From NCBI RefSeq assembly GCF_030316765.1, contig NZ_JASZYT010000001.1, positions 1,132,462-1,196,461 of the forward strand: a stretch of DNA of 64,000 bases. Reading direction: 5' to 3'. This DNA is from Variovorax saccharolyticus. GTDB taxonomy: Bacteria > Pseudomonadota > Gammaproteobacteria > Burkholderiales > Burkholderiaceae_C. The position numbers and the translations under genes are program-made. Shown here piece after piece: positions 30,368 to 41,300 of this stretch. Position 1 is the first letter of the stretch; the number at the start of each line of letters is the position of its first letter. The notes under the pieces are model-generated. The model searched no databases. It was not told where the DNA came from and saw only the letters and a program-made list of their open reading frames with translations.

Positions 30368-31399
30368 ATGTCCACTGTCATCCCAGCCACCCTGATTCCC
30401 GGCGACGGCATCGGCCCCGAGATCGTCGACGCCACGCTCTCCGCCCTAGACGCGCTGGGCGCGCCATTCGAATGGGATCGCCAGATCGGCGGTCTGGCCG
30501 GCGTTCAGGCCGCCGGCGACCCGCTGCCCGCCGCCACGCTGGAGAGCATCCGCCGCACCCGGCTGGCCCTGAAGGGCCCGCTCGAGACGCCATCGGGCGG
30601 CGGCTACCGGTCGTCGAACGTGCGGCTGCGCGAGGAATTCGGCCTCTATGCCAACCTGCGGCCGGCGCGCACGCTCATTCCGGGCGGCCGCTTCGACGAC
30701 ATCGACCTGGTGGTGGTGCGCGAGAACCTCGAAGGCCTCTACATCGGCCACGAGCACTACGTGCCGATCGACGGCGACCCGCATGCGGTGGCCATGGCGA
30801 CCGGGATCAACACGCGGCAGGGCAGCCGGCGGCTGCTCGAATACGCCTTCGAGACCGCGGTCGCCACCGGGCGCAAGAAGGTGACGATCGTCCACAAGGC
30901 CAACATCATGAAGGCCCTCACGGGCATCTTCCTGGAGACCGGGCTCGATCTCTACGAGCGCAAGTACAAGGGCAAGTTCGAACTCGACACGGTGATCATC
31001 GACGCCTGCGCCATGAAGCTGGTGCTGAACCCGTGGCAGTTCGACATGCTGGTGACGACCAATCTGTTCGGCGACATCCTGTCGGACCTGGTGGCCGGGC
31101 TGGTGGGAGGGCTGGGCATGGCGCCGGGCGCCAATATCGGTGCCGATGCGGCGATCTTCGAGGCCGTGCACGGGTCGGCGCCCGACATCGCCGGCAAGGG
31201 CATCGCCAATCCGACCGCGCTGATGCTCGCCGCGGCGCTGATGCTCGACCACTGCAAGCTGCCGGAACTGGCGACGCGGCTGCGGCGGGCGCTCGACGAG
31301 ACGCTGAACATCGACAAGGTGCGCACGGGCGACCTCGGCGGCAGTGCCGGAACGGCTGCGTTTGCCAAGGCGTTGGTGAGCCGGATTTCGGGCGGGTGA
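30368..31399 (+). CDS. Isocitrate/isopropylmalate dehydrogenase family protein (NAD-IDH-like)
   Basis: A 343-residue beta-decarboxylating dehydrogenase. The N-terminal nucleotide-fold motif is IPGDGIGPEIVD, the substrate loop SSNVRLREEFGLYANLRPAR resembles NAD-dependent isocitrate dehydrogenases rather than LeuB, and the metal-binding Asp residues lie in FGDILSDLVAGLVGG. Isocitrate plus NAD+ to 2-oxoglutarate is the likely reaction; homoisocitrate or another 2-hydroxy acid is possible. It is divergent from gnd across 186 bp in which I see no clear operator. Confidence 0.85.
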   Translation: MSTVIPATLIPGDGIGPEIVDATLSALDALGAPFEWDRQIGGLAGVQAAGDPLPAATLESIRRTRLALKGPLETPSGGGYRSSNVRLREEFGLYANLRPARTLIPGGRFDDIDLVVVRENLEGLYIGHEHYVPIDGDPHAVAMATGINTRQGSRRLLEYAFETAVATGRKKVTIVHKANIMKALTGIFLETGLDLYERKYKGKFELDTVIIDACAMKLVLNPWQFDMLVTTNLFGDILSDLVAGLVGGLGMAPGANIGADAAIFEAVHGSAPDIAGKGIANPTALMLAAALMLDHCKLPELATRLRRALDETLNIDKVRTGDLGGSAGTAAFAKALVSRISGG

Positions 31400-31401
31400 G
31401 C

Positions 31402-31425
31402 GCAAGGGGCTCGAGGGCCCTTTGC
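31402..31425. terminator. Putative bidirectional terminator
   Basis: GCAAGGGGC (31402-31410) pairs with GCCCTTTGC (31417-31425) through 9 pairs including one G-T wobble, around a 6-nt loop. TTTC and a T-rich stretch follow on the plus strand. It sits between the convergent isocitrate dehydrogenase homologue and the zinc-ribbon gene. The rest of 31426-31509 is AT-rich and featureless. Confidence 0.5.
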
Positions 31426-31509
31426 TTTCGTCTCATTGATTTAACATAATCAACATTGTGTTATTTTCGGGCGAGCAGTGACGATCGGTTGGGCAGCGCT
31501 CGCGCCTCC

Positions 31510-32427
31510 TCATGGCTTGATTTGTTCTGATCCTGTTTCAGCCACGGGTTCAATCGAGCAAAGCCCCAGGGCGGCCAGTGCCTGGCTGCAAGTCGTCTCC
31601 TGGGGCTCCGGACTGGGACTGTCTCTCAGCCCTGGCAATGCGTCGGCGATGCCCAGTGCCTCGACTGCCGGTGGCGCCTGGCCCGGGACCAAGGCGGCGG
31701 CTGATGTGGCCAAGGCTCGCTGCGTCGCGCCGGGGTCGCCGCGATCCAGGGTGCCCTGCGCCTGTGGCAGCTTTTCATTGAGCTGCGGCAAGGTCGCTGG
31801 TTCGTTCTGCCGGCTGAAATAGAGGGAAGCCGGCACCAGAGCGAGCACTAGCAATGCCATCGCCGCCATCTTGCCGATCCTCGGGCGCTTCGGGACTGCG
31901 CCGTGCGGCGCCATCGGGGTCGGCGCAGGAATCGGCGTTGGCGTCGGTATCTCCACCGGCGCTGCAACCGACACCGGCGTCGGCATCTGCACCGGCGCTG
32001 GCACCGCAACCGGCTCCGGCATTTCCACCGGCGCCGGCACCGCAGCCGGCTCCGGCGTCAGCAACACCGCGACCGGAGGCGCGGGCTCCTTCGTTGGCGG
32101 CTCGATGCGGGCGGCGACGCGGGCCGGCGCGGAATCCGCTTCCTCGTTCAGCTTGCGGACGGCGCCGGAGACAGCCGGCGTCGCCACGGCCTCCTGCGCT
32201 TCATGCCGTGGAACCGCGGCCGGAGCCACGGCGACCGGCGCCTGGATGCCTGCCGGGCTGGCCTGGTCCGCAGGGTCGCGCTCCAGCGCCCGCCTCGCAC
32301 TTGCGGCGCCCGCCACGAGCGAAATGGACTCCTCCTTGCCACAGGATGGGCAGAACTTGACACGGCCGTACAACGGCCTGCCACAGTGTTGGCACAGCAC
32401 TGTGAACACCAGGTTCAATTCGGCCAT
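31510..32427 (-). CDS. Zinc-ribbon, proline-rich single-pass membrane protein
   Basis: A 305-residue protein. A zinc ribbon at the N-terminus has two CxxC pairs (CQHCGRPLYG and FCPSCGKEE). Next comes a long low-complexity region (about 60-205) of alternating Pro/Val/Ala, including PVEMPEPVAVPAPVQMPTPV. One membrane helix (about 210-230, MAAMALLVLALVPASLYF) is followed by an outer domain with two cysteines near the end (TTCSQALAALGLCS). ATG 32427 opens MAELNLVF. Function unknown; the layout suggests a cytosolic zinc finger linked to a periplasmic segment. Confidence 0.75.
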   Translation of the reverse strand: MAELNLVFTVLCQHCGRPLYGRVKFCPSCGKEESISLVAGAASARRALERDPADQASPAGIQAPVAVAPAAVPRHEAQEAVATPAVSGAVRKLNEEADSAPARVAARIEPPTKEPAPPVAVLLTPEPAAVPAPVEMPEPVAVPAPVQMPTPVSVAAPVEIPTPTPIPAPTPMAPHGAVPKRPRIGKMAAMALLVLALVPASLYFSRQNEPATLPQLNEKLPQAQGTLDRGDPGATQRALATSAAALVPGQAPPAVEALGIADALPGLRDSPSPEPQETTCSQALAALGLCSIEPVAETGSEQIKP

Positions 32428-32573
32428 GGCTCGGAGTGAAGCTGCTGGTACCAATGGGACCGGGACGAAGGCCGCGGAGCCACGTGCCCGGTGGCGCATC
32501 GCTGATGATGCTCGCGCCGGGGAGACAGATCAACAGTGGATCCACCCGCCGGGCAAGCGTCCGCCGTGCCGCG

Positions 32574-33458
32574 CTAGCGCCGCCGCTCGAGCGCGTGCAT
32601 CAGCGCCGGCACCTGAGCCGACAGCTCGCGCGCGAGGTAGCCCATCGGGCCATAGTGGCGCGCCAGGACGGCACCGGCCCGCGCATGCATCAGCACGCCC
32701 CAGGCACAGGCCTGCAGCGGCGGCAGGCCGCGCGCCGCGAAACCGCCGATCAGGCCGGCCAGCGTGTCGCCCGATCCGGAGGTCGCGAGTCCGGGCCCTC
32801 CCCCGTCGAATCGCCAGGCCGCGCCGTCGGCTTCGGCGATGTGGGTGACCGCGCCCTTGAGCGCGACGCAGGCGTTCCATCGTCTGGCCGCCTCGCGCGC
32901 CACGGCGAGCGGCTCGGCGCAGATGACCTCCTTGGCCAGTCCGCTCAGGTGCGCCATCTCGCCGGCGTGCGGCGTCAGCACCACCGGCTGCGCGAACGCG
33001 CCCTCGTGGACCACCGACATCGCGAGCGCATCCAGCACCAGCGTGCTGTGGCGGAACAGCGGCAGCAACTCGCGCACGAACAGCACGCTGCGTGCCTCGT
33101 CGAGCATGCCCGGTCCCATGACCAGCGCGCTGACGCCTTCGGCGATCGGCGCCAGCGCCTCGCAGCCGCTGGCATGGAAGCCGCCGGCGCGCGTTTCGGC
33201 CAGCGCGATGACCCTGGCCTCGGGGATCGCCAGCGCCAAGCCGGCGGCGACCGGCTCGGGGGCCGCGATGGTCAGCTTGCCGGCACCGGCCCGCAGTGCG
33301 GCGGTGGCGGCAAGCAGCGCCGCGCCGGGAATCTCGCGGCTGCCGGCGACCACCAGCACATGGCCGCGGCTTTCCTTGTCGGCATCGGCGCCGAGCGCCG
33401 GCAGCGGCCAGCGCCGCAAGGCGGCCTCGGTCAGCGCCCTGGCGCGCGGGGTGGCCAT
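32574..33458 (-). CDS. nnrD: ADP-dependent NAD(P)H-hydrate dehydratase
   Basis: Repairs hydrated NADH and NADPH (S-NAD(P)HX) in the cytosol. A 294-residue ribokinase-like protein with MGPGM (114-118), LTPHAGEMAHL (161-171) and the catalytic/anion-hole motif GSGD (228-231). It lacks the epimerase domain that is fused in E. coli Nnr, so it is a stand-alone dehydratase. It begins 7 bp after the histidine phosphatase gene and shares its operon. Confidence 0.92.
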   Translation of the reverse strand: MATPRARALTEAALRRWPLPALGADADKESRGHVLVVAGSREIPGAALLAATAALRAGAGKLTIAAPEPVAAGLALAIPEARVIALAETRAGGFHASGCEALAPIAEGVSALVMGPGMLDEARSVLFVRELLPLFRHSTLVLDALAMSVVHEGAFAQPVVLTPHAGEMAHLSGLAKEVICAEPLAVAREAARRWNACVALKGAVTHIAEADGAAWRFDGGGPGLATSGSGDTLAGLIGGFAARGLPPLQACAWGVLMHARAGAVLARHYGPMGYLARELSAQVPALMHALERRR

Positions 33459-33465
33459 CGGCGAC

Positions 33466-34233
33466 TCAGGGCTTCGGCGCCACGGGGCGGTCGGGCTCGC
33501 TCGTGACCGGCGTCGCGGCTTGCTGCAAGGGCGCCACGAAGTTGACCAGGTCGAGTTGCAGCACCTCGTCCTCGTCCTTGCGGCGTTCGGCCCGGTAGGA
33601 GGTGATGGCGCAGTTCGGCACGTCGCCCTGGCGGTCGATGTCGAGGATCTGCTTCTCGTCCATGTGCTCCAGCAGGAAGCGCATGCAGTTGACGATCACC
33701 TGGTGCGCCACCACCAGCACCCGGCAGCCGGCATATTCGCGCGTCACCATTTCCAGCAGGCTGCGCAGGCGCAGGATCACGTCGCACCAGCTTTCGCCGC
33801 CGGGTGGGCGGAAATAGAACTTGCCCACGTGCTGTCGCTGCTCGTTGAGCTCGGGATGCTTTTGCTGGATGCCGAGCTTGGTGAGCCGGTCGAGGATGCC
33901 GAACTCCTTCTCGCGCAGGCGCTCGTCGATCCGGAGCTTCGGACCCTCGCGGCCCGGACGGGCGCTGTCGGCCAGCAGGCGTGCGGTTTCCTGCGCCCGC
34001 AGGTACGGCGAGCACAAAATGACCTGGGGCTGCTGATCGTCCGGGAGCGTGCCGAACCACCTGCCCAGCGCGATCGACTGCGCCTTGCCGAGTTCCGACA
34101 GCGGCACGTCGATGTCGCGCCACTCGAGATCGATGACCGCCATCCCGCCGGCTTCGGCGGCGTCGCGCGCCACGTTGCCGGCACTCTGGCCGTGCCGGAC
34201 CACCCAAAGTATCTGAGGCCAATTGGTGTGCAT
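33466..34233 (-). CDS. Histidine phosphatase family protein (phosphoglycerate mutase-like)
   Basis: A 255-residue protein of the branch-1 histidine phosphatase superfamily. The catalytic RHGQSAGN motif has Arg13 and His14; the acidic residue lies in REKEFGILDR and the second His in VVAHQVIVN. These enzymes dephosphorylate sugars, nucleotides or proteins; the substrate is not evident, and a glycolytic mutase role is unlikely given the unusual insert. It heads a two-gene operon with nnrD and is divergent from glgB across 199 bp in which I see no convincing promoter. Confidence 0.88.
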   Translation of the reverse strand: MHTNWPQILWVVRHGQSAGNVARDAAEAGGMAVIDLEWRDIDVPLSELGKAQSIALGRWFGTLPDDQQPQVILCSPYLRAQETARLLADSARPGREGPKLRIDERLREKEFGILDRLTKLGIQQKHPELNEQRQHVGKFYFRPPGGESWCDVILRLRSLLEMVTREYAGCRVLVVAHQVIVNCMRFLLEHMDEKQILDIDRQGDVPNCAITSYRAERRKDEDEVLQLDLVNFVAPLQQAATPVTSEPDRPVAPKP

Positions 34234-34432
34234 GCGCGCGATGGTAGGAATGCCTTCGCGCTTTCGTCGTAGGCCGACTTCTCGAAGCGGCCGGCCAGGG
34301 CCCGCTTGCGACCCTGTCCGACATGGCGACGGCGCCTTGACGCTTCCGCCTGGACGCGAAAGGGACTAAAACCGACCCTTGTCCCTGGCCCTCGTCCGAG
34401 GCCGCCCCTTCCAGCGAACCTTCCAGATTCCT

Positions 34433-36331
34433 GTGACGCCTCCGACCCCCCTGCCCTCCTTCGGTGAAACGGATGCCTACCTGCTCGGCGAGGGCACGCA
34501 TGCGCGGCTCTACGATCGCCTGGGCGGCCACCTGGAGCCGAACGGCCAGGGCGCCCGGCTCGCGCTCTGGGCGCCGAACGCACGCGCAGTCTCGGTGATC
34601 GGGGACTGGAACGGCTGGGACGCGCATGCCGATCCGATGACGCCGCGCGCAGACAGCACCGGCGTCTGGGAAGTCCGTTGCGAGCAAGCACGCCGAGGCC
34701 AAGCCTACAAGTACCGCATCGTCTCGCAGCGAGGCCGCATCCTCGAGAAGGCCGACCCGCTGGCCCTGCTGGGCGAGCCGCCGCCCTCCACCGCCTCGCG
34801 CCTCTGGTCGCTCGAATACGACTGGGGCGATGCCGAGTGGATGCGCACCCGTGCCGCCCGCAACGGCCTCGATGCGCCGATGGCCGTCTACGAGGTGCAC
34901 CTGGGTTCGTGGCGCCGCCCCGACGGCCGCCTTCCGGGCTACCGCGAGCTCGCGCATTCGCTGGCCGACTACGTGGTGTCGCTGGGCTTCACGCACGTCG
35001 AGCTGATGCCGGTGACCGAACACCCTTTCTATGGCTCCTGGGGCTACCAGACCACCGGCTACTTCGCGCCCACGGCCCGCTACGGCGAGCCGCAGGACTT
35101 CATGTATTTCGTCGATCACCTGCATCAGCGCGGCATCGGCGTGGTGCTGGACTGGGTGCCCTCCCACTTTCCGACCGACGCGCACGGCCTGGCCGACTTC
35201 GACGGCACGCACCTCTACGAGCATGCCGATCCGCGCCAGGGCTTCCATCCCGAATGGAACTCGGCGATCTTCAACTACGGGCGCAACGAGGTGCGCAGCT
35301 TCCTGATTTCCTCGGGCCTGTTCTGGCTCGACCGCTATCACATCGACGGCCTGCGGGTCGATGCAGTGGCGTCGATGCTCTACCTGGACTATGCGCGTCA
35401 GGGCGGCGAGTGGATTCCCAACCGCCAGGGCGGCCGCGAGAACCTGGAGGCGATCACCTTCCTGCAGGAGCTCAACCGGGCGGTCTACCGCGAGCACCCC
35501 GACACCTTCACGGTGGCCGAGGAGTCGACCGCGTGGCCGCAGGTCTCGCGCCCGATCGAGATGGGCGGGCTGGGCTTCGGGATGAAATGGAACATGGGCT
35601 GGATGCACGACAGCCTGGCCTACATGAAGCAGGACCCGGTGCACCGGCGTTTCCACCACCACCGGCTGACCTTCTCGATGGTCTATGCCTTCAGCGAGAA
35701 CTTCGTGCTGCCGCTCTCGCACGACGAGGTGGTCTACGGCAAGCGCTCGCTGATCGACAAGATGCCCGGCGATGCCTGGCAGCAGTTCGCCAACCTGCGG
35801 GCGCTGTTCGCCTACATGTGGGCGCATCCGGGCAAGAAGCTGCTCTTCATGGGCGGCGAGTTCGCCCAGCGGCGCGAATGGACGCACGAGGGCCAGCTCG
35901 ATTGGCAGTTGACCGAACTGCCCGAGCACCGCGGCATGCAGCACCTGGTCGGTGAACTCAACCGGGTCCTGCGCGCCGAGCCGGCGCTGCACGAGCTCGA
36001 CTTTTCCGCCGAGGGCTTCGAATGGGTCGAGCCCAACGATGCCAGCCACAGCGTGGTCGCCTTCCTGCGCCGGGCGCGCAATGGCGAGGTGGTGCTGGTG
36101 GTCAGCAACCTGACCCCGGTGCCGCGGCAGAACTATTGCCTGGGCGTGCCCGGCGGCGGCACCTGGCACGAGATCCTCAACAGCGACGCCCGCCCCTTCG
36201 GGGGCGCCGGCTGGGGCAACCTGGGCGAGGTCGAGGCCGCGCCGATGCGCTCCCACGGGCGCAAGCACGCGCTGTGCCTGACGCTGCCGCCGCTGTCCAC
36301 CCTCTACCTGAAGGCCGTCACCGATGTCTAA
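34433..36331 (+). CDS. glgB: 1,4-alpha-glucan branching enzyme
   Basis: Makes alpha-1,6 branches in linear glucan. With the GTG start at 34433 it has 632 residues, about 100 fewer than E. coli GlgB, because the extra N-terminal beta domain is absent; it opens near [19 protein letters not shown]. The N-terminal CBM48 is followed by a GH13 barrel with nucleophile Asp310 ([10 protein letters not shown]), acid/base Glu363 ([10 protein letters not shown]) and [15 protein letters not shown] at 34379 is an alternative start; neither has a strong ribosome binding site. First gene of the glucan/trehalose operon; it overlaps glgE by 8 bp. Confidence 0.93.
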   Translation: MTPPTPLPSFGETDAYLLGEGTHARLYDRLGGHLEPNGQGARLALWAPNARAVSVIGDWNGWDAHADPMTPRADSTGVWEVRCEQARRGQAYKYRIVSQRGRILEKADPLALLGEPPPSTASRLWSLEYDWGDAEWMRTRAARNGLDAPMAVYEVHLGSWRRPDGRLPGYRELAHSLADYVVSLGFTHVELMPVTEHPFYGSWGYQTTGYFAPTARYGEPQDFMYFVDHLHQRGIGVVLDWVPSHFPTDAHGLADFDGTHLYEHADPRQGFHPEWNSAIFNYGRNEVRSFLISSGLFWLDRYHIDGLRVDAVASMLYLDYARQGGEWIPNRQGGRENLEAITFLQELNRAVYREHPDTFTVAEESTAWPQVSRPIEMGGLGFGMKWNMGWMHDSLAYMKQDPVHRRFHHHRLTFSMVYAFSENFVLPLSHDEVVYGKRSLIDKMPGDAWQQFANLRALFAYMWAHPGKKLLFMGGEFAQRREWTHEGQLDWQLTELPEHRGMQHLVGELNRVLRAEPALHELDFSAEGFEWVEPNDASHSVVAFLRRARNGEVVLVVSNLTPVPRQNYCLGVPGGGTWHEILNSDARPFGGAGWGNLGEVEAAPMRSHGRKHALCLTLPPLSTLYLKAVTDV

Positions 36332-38381
36332 CAGCCTCCAGCCGGCCGCCTCGGCCGCGCCCCGCCCGCCGGGATCGATCGACACGCCGGACGGCCGCAG
36401 CCGCGCGGTCATCGACGCGGTGCTGCCCGTGGTCGACGGCGGCCGCTTCGCGGTCAAGCACGTGGCCGGAGAAGGCCTGCGCGTGACCGCCCACGTGTTC
36501 ACCGACGGCCATGACGCGCTGCGCGTGATGCTGCAGTGGTGGAAGGAAGGCGAAGCGCGCCGGCGCGAGCTGCCGATGAAGCTGCGCTACAACGACGAAT
36601 GGCTGGCGGACTTCGTGCCGCCGGTGCCGGGCCGCTACCGCTACACGGTGGTTGCCTGGGTCGACGCCTTCGAATCCTGGCGCCACGAACTGGTGCGGCG
36701 GATCGATGCCGAGGACATCCGGCTCGCCGCCCGCGTCGGCGCACTGGAGATCGGCGCCGCCGCCGCACGGGCCGACGGCGCCGACCGCAAGACGCTGGCC
36801 GCCTGGGCGCTCGAGCTCGAACAGGCGGCTGCCAACCCCGAACTGGATGCCGCGACGCTCAAGGCGCTGGCGCTCGACGAGGATTTCGCCGAGGTCGCCA
36901 ACCGCCATCCCGACCGGCATCTGGAGACCCGCTTCGCGGTCGAACTGCCGCTGGTGGCCGACCGCGCGCGGGCGCGCTTCAGCAGCTGGTATGAGCTCTT
37001 CCCGCGCTCGGCCGGCGAAGCGCCGGGCCAGCACGGCCGCTTCCGGGACGTCGAGGCGCGGCTGCCGCTGATCGCCTCGCTGGGCTTCGACGTGCTGTAC
37101 TTTCCTCCGATCCATCCGATCGGCCGCCAGCAGCGCAAGGGCCGCAACAATGCGCTCGCCACCGAGCCTGGCGACGTCGGCAGCCCGTGGGCGATCGGCG
37201 CCGCGGAAGGCGGCCACAAGAGCATCCTGCCCGAGCTCGGCACGCCCGAGGAGTTTCGCCGGCTGGTCGCGACCGCCCGCGCGCAGGGCCTCGATGTCGC
37301 CATGGACATCGCCTTCCAGTGCGCCCCCGACCACCCCTACGTGAAGACCCATCCGAGCTGGTTCCGCTGGCGCCCCGACGGCAGCGTGCAGTACGCGGAG
37401 AACCCGCCCAAGAAGTACCAGGACATCTATCCCTTCAATTTCGAGAGCGAGGACTGGCAGGCCCTGTGGAGCGAACTCAAGAGCGTGCTCGACCACTGGA
37501 TCGCCGAGGGCGTGACGATCTTCCGGGTCGACAACCCGCACACCAAGTCCTTCGCCTTCTGGGAGTGGGCGATCGGCGAATGCAAGCGAGCCCATCCCGA
37601 GCTGATCTTCCTGGCCGAGGCCTTCACGCGGCCCAAGGTGATGCACCGGCTGGCCAAGCTCGGTTTCACCCAGTCCTACACCTACTTCACCTGGCGCAAC
37701 AGCAAGGAAGAACTGACCGAGTACTTCACCGAGCTCTCGCAGGGCCCCGGCATCGAGTACTTCCGCCCCAACGTCTGGCCCAACACGCCCGACATCCTGC
37801 ACGCGGCGCTGCAGACCGGCGAGGAGGCGGTGTACAAGTCGCGGCTGGTGCTGGCCGCCACGCTGGCCGCCAGCTACGGCATGTACGGCCCGGCCTTCGA
37901 GCTGCTCGAACACCTGCCGCGCGGTCCATCGAGCGAGGAATACCTGGACTCCGAGAAGTACCAGCTCCGCCACTGGGACTGGGGCGAAGATAGCGGCCTG
38001 CGGCCCTTCATCGCGCGCATCAACCGCATCCGGCACGACAACCCGGCGCTGCAATCCGACCGAAGCCTGCGCTTCCTCGAGATCAACAACGACCAGCTGA
38101 TCGCCTACATGAAGACCTCGCCGGACGGCAGCAACCGGGTGGTCACGGTGGTCAACCTCGACCCGCGCAATGCCCAGTCAGGCTGGCTCGCGCTCGATCC
38201 TTCGGAGATCGACGTGCCGCGCGACCAGCCCTTCCAGATGCACGACCTGCTGACCGGCCAGCGCTTCACCTGGCAGGGCGGGCATCACTACATCCTGCTC
38301 GAGCCGCAGCGCATGCCGGCCCATGTGCTCGCGGTGCGCCGACGCCTGCGCGACGAGCGCGATTTCGACTACTACCTCTGA
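36324..38381 (+). CDS. glgE: Alpha-1,4-glucan:maltose-1-phosphate maltosyltransferase
   Basis: Extends alpha-1,4-glucan chains by maltosyl units from maltose 1-phosphate, replacing GlgA in the GlgE pathway. A 685-residue GH13_3 enzyme: N-terminal beta domain plus helical insert (about 20-230), then the barrel with nucleophile Asp403 (FRVDNPHTK) and acid/base Glu432 (FLAEAFTRP). [13 protein letters not shown] matches the family. The ATG overlaps the glgB stop by 8 bp, and treS-pep2 follows after 12 bp. Confidence 0.95.
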   Translation: MSNSLQPAASAAPRPPGSIDTPDGRSRAVIDAVLPVVDGGRFAVKHVAGEGLRVTAHVFTDGHDALRVMLQWWKEGEARRRELPMKLRYNDEWLADFVPPVPGRYRYTVVAWVDAFESWRHELVRRIDAEDIRLAARVGALEIGAAAARADGADRKTLAAWALELEQAAANPELDAATLKALALDEDFAEVANRHPDRHLETRFAVELPLVADRARARFSSWYELFPRSAGEAPGQHGRFRDVEARLPLIASLGFDVLYFPPIHPIGRQQRKGRNNALATEPGDVGSPWAIGAAEGGHKSILPELGTPEEFRRLVATARAQGLDVAMDIAFQCAPDHPYVKTHPSWFRWRPDGSVQYAENPPKKYQDIYPFNFESEDWQALWSELKSVLDHWIAEGVTIFRVDNPHTKSFAFWEWAIGECKRAHPELIFLAEAFTRPKVMHRLAKLGFTQSYTYFTWRNSKEELTEYFTELSQGPGIEYFRPNVWPNTPDILHAALQTGEEAVYKSRLVLAATLAASYGMYGPAFELLEHLPRGPSSEEYLDSEKYQLRHWDWGEDSGLRPFIARINRIRHDNPALQSDRSLRFLEINNDQLIAYMKTSPDGSNRVVTVVNLDPRNAQSGWLALDPSEIDVPRDQPFQMHDLLTGQRFTWQGGHHYILLEPQRMPAHVLAVRRRLRDERDFDYYL

Positions 38382-38393
38382 GGAAGCATCTTC

Positions 38394-41300
38394 ATGAACG
38401 CTCCCTTGCCCAAGCTCGCGCTCGAGACCACCGAGATCGACACCGCCGGAGACCCCACCTGGTACCGCGACGCCGTGATCTACCAGTGCAACGTGAAGGC
38501 CTTCGTCGACTCCAACGGCGACGGCGTCGGCGACTTCCAGGGCCTGGCGAGCAAGCTCGACTATGTGAAGGACCTGGGCGTCAACACGATCTGGCTGATG
38601 CCCTTCTATCCCTCGCCGCTGCGCGACGACGGCTACGACATCGCCGCCTACGAGGACATCCACGCGCAGTACGGCTCGCTGCAGGACTTTCGCGACATGC
38701 TCGAGGAGGCCCACAAGCGCGAGCTGCGCGTGATCATCGAACTGGTCATCAACCACACCTCGGACGCGCATCCGTGGTTCCAGGCCGCGCGCATGGCGCC
38801 GCCCGGTTCGCCCGAACGCGACTTCTATGTCTGGAGCGACACCGACCAGCTCTACCAGGGCACGCGCATCATCTTCACCGACACCGAGAAGTCGAACTGG
38901 ACCTGGGACCCGGTGGCCAAGGCATTTTTCTGGCACCGTTTCTTCAGCCACCAGCCGGACCTCAACTTCGACAACCCGCAGGTGCTCGAGGCGGTGATCC
39001 GCACCATGCGCTTCTGGCTCGACATGGGCGTCGACGGCTTCCGGCTCGACGCCATTCCCTACCTGATCGAGCGCGACGGCACCTCCAACGAGAACCTGCC
39101 CGAGACCCACGTGGTGATCAAGAAGCTGCGGGCCGCGATCGACGCCAACTACCAGGACCGCTTCCTGCTCGCCGAGGCCAACATGTGGCCCGAGGACGTG
39201 CGCGAGTACTTCGGCGACGGCGACGAGTGCCACATGGCCTATCACTTCCCGCTCATGCCGCGCATGTACATGGCGATCGCCCAGGAGGACCGCGACCCGA
39301 TCGTCGAGATCCTGCAGCAGACGCCCGAGATCCCCGACGGCTGCCAGTGGGCGATCTTCCTGCGCAACCATGACGAGCTGACGCTCGAGATGGTGACCAA
39401 CCGCGAACGCGACTACATGTACACGACCTACGCGGCCGACATGCAGGCGCGCATCAACCTCGGCATCCGCCGGCGCCTCGCGCCGCTGATGGACAACGAC
39501 AAGGACCGCATCAAGCTGATGAACAGCATGCTGCTGTCGATGCCGGGCTCGCCGATCATCTATTACGGCGACGAGATCGGGATGGGCGACAACGTCTTCG
39601 TCGGCGACCGCAACGGCGTGCGCACGCCGATGCAATGGAGCCCCGACCGCAACGCGGGCTTCTCGCGCGCCGACCCGCAGCGGCTCTACCTGCAGCCGAT
39701 CATGGACGCGATGTACGGCTACGAGGCGGTCAACGTCGAGGCGCAGCTGCGCGACAAGAGCTCGCTCCTGCACTGGACGCGGCGCATGCTCGCGGTGCGC
39801 AAGACCAGCCGCGCCTTCGGGCGCGGACAACGCACCTTCCTGAAGCCCGGCAACCGCAAGATCCTGGCCTACCTGAGCGAGCACGGCGACGACGTGATCC
39901 TGTCGGTCTTCAACCTCTCGCGCGCGGCGCAGCCGGTCGAACTCGACCTCTCGGCCTTCAAGGGCCGGGTGCCGGTCGAGATGCTCGGGCGCACCTCCTT
40001 CCCGCCGATCGGCGAGCTGCCCTACCTGCTCACCCTCGCCTCCTACGGCTTCTACTGGTTCAAGCTCACCGACGAGGCGCCGATGCCGAGCTGGCACCAG
40101 GAAGGCGTGGCGCTGCTCGACCGGCCGGTGATCGTGCTCTTCGACGGCTGGACCAGCCTGCTCAGGGATCGCGTGATGCCCTGGCGCATCGGCTTCGCCG
40201 ACCGCCTGATCAAGCAGTTCGAGACCGACACGCTGCCGCCGCACATCGAGGCCCAGCGCTGGTACGCGTCGAAGGGCTCGCACATCGGACGGGCCCGGCT
40301 CGCGGACCAGGCGATCTGGGAATCCGAGGGCCACAGCTGGATGCTGCCGCTGCTCGAACTCGAGGGGCTGCCCGAAAAAGCGACCTACTTCATGCCGCTG
40401 GCCCTGGCCTGGGAGGACCGCGACGAGGAGCGCATGAAATGCCTGCAGCCGGCCGCCATCGCCAAGATCCGGCAGCAGGCCAACGTCGGCGTGATGGGCG
40501 ATGCCTTCTTCGACGAGAGCTTCTGCCGCGCGGTGGTGCGCGCCATCGTCACCGACACGCAGCTGAAGACCGCGCGCGGCAGCATGCACTTCCGTCCGAC
40601 CTCGCTGGGCCGTGAACTGGTGCTGGATGCGATCGCCGGACTGAACGTCAGCCGGCCGACCGCCATGAGCAGCAACACGGTGGTGACGCTCGGCGAGACG
40701 CTGTTCCTCAAGGGCTACCGCCACGTTCGCCCGGGCATCAACCCCGAGCTCGAGATGGGCCGGTTCCTGACCGAAGAGGCGGGATTCCTGCATGGCGTCC
40801 CGGTGGCGGGCGCGCTCGAATACGTGGGCAACGACGGCACCGTGTTCACGCTCGCCCTGCTGCAGGCCTACGTGCCGAACCAGGGCGACGGCTGGGACTA
40901 CACGCTGGCCTACCTCGAACGCGTGCTGGGCGAACTGCGCGATGCCGACGCCGATCGGCCGCCGAATCCGCATGGCGCCTTCCTGGCGCTGGTCGGCATC
41001 CTCGGGCGCCGCACCGCCGAACTCCACAACGCCCTGGGCCGTCGCACCGGCCACGCGGCCTTCGACCCCGAGCCGATGACCGAGGCGGACCTGCGGACCG
41101 TGCGCGACACGGTGCGCGCCGAGGCCCACGCCACGCTGGCGGGCCTGCGCGAGCACCAGGCCGGGCTTTCGCCAGCGGCCGAGGAGGACGCGCAGCGGCT
41201 GCTGGCCCGCTCGGGCGCCGTCGACGCCTTCATCGACGCCCTGCGCATCGAGGGCGGCGGCGGCTGGCGCACGCGTTTCCACGGCGACTACCACCTGGGC

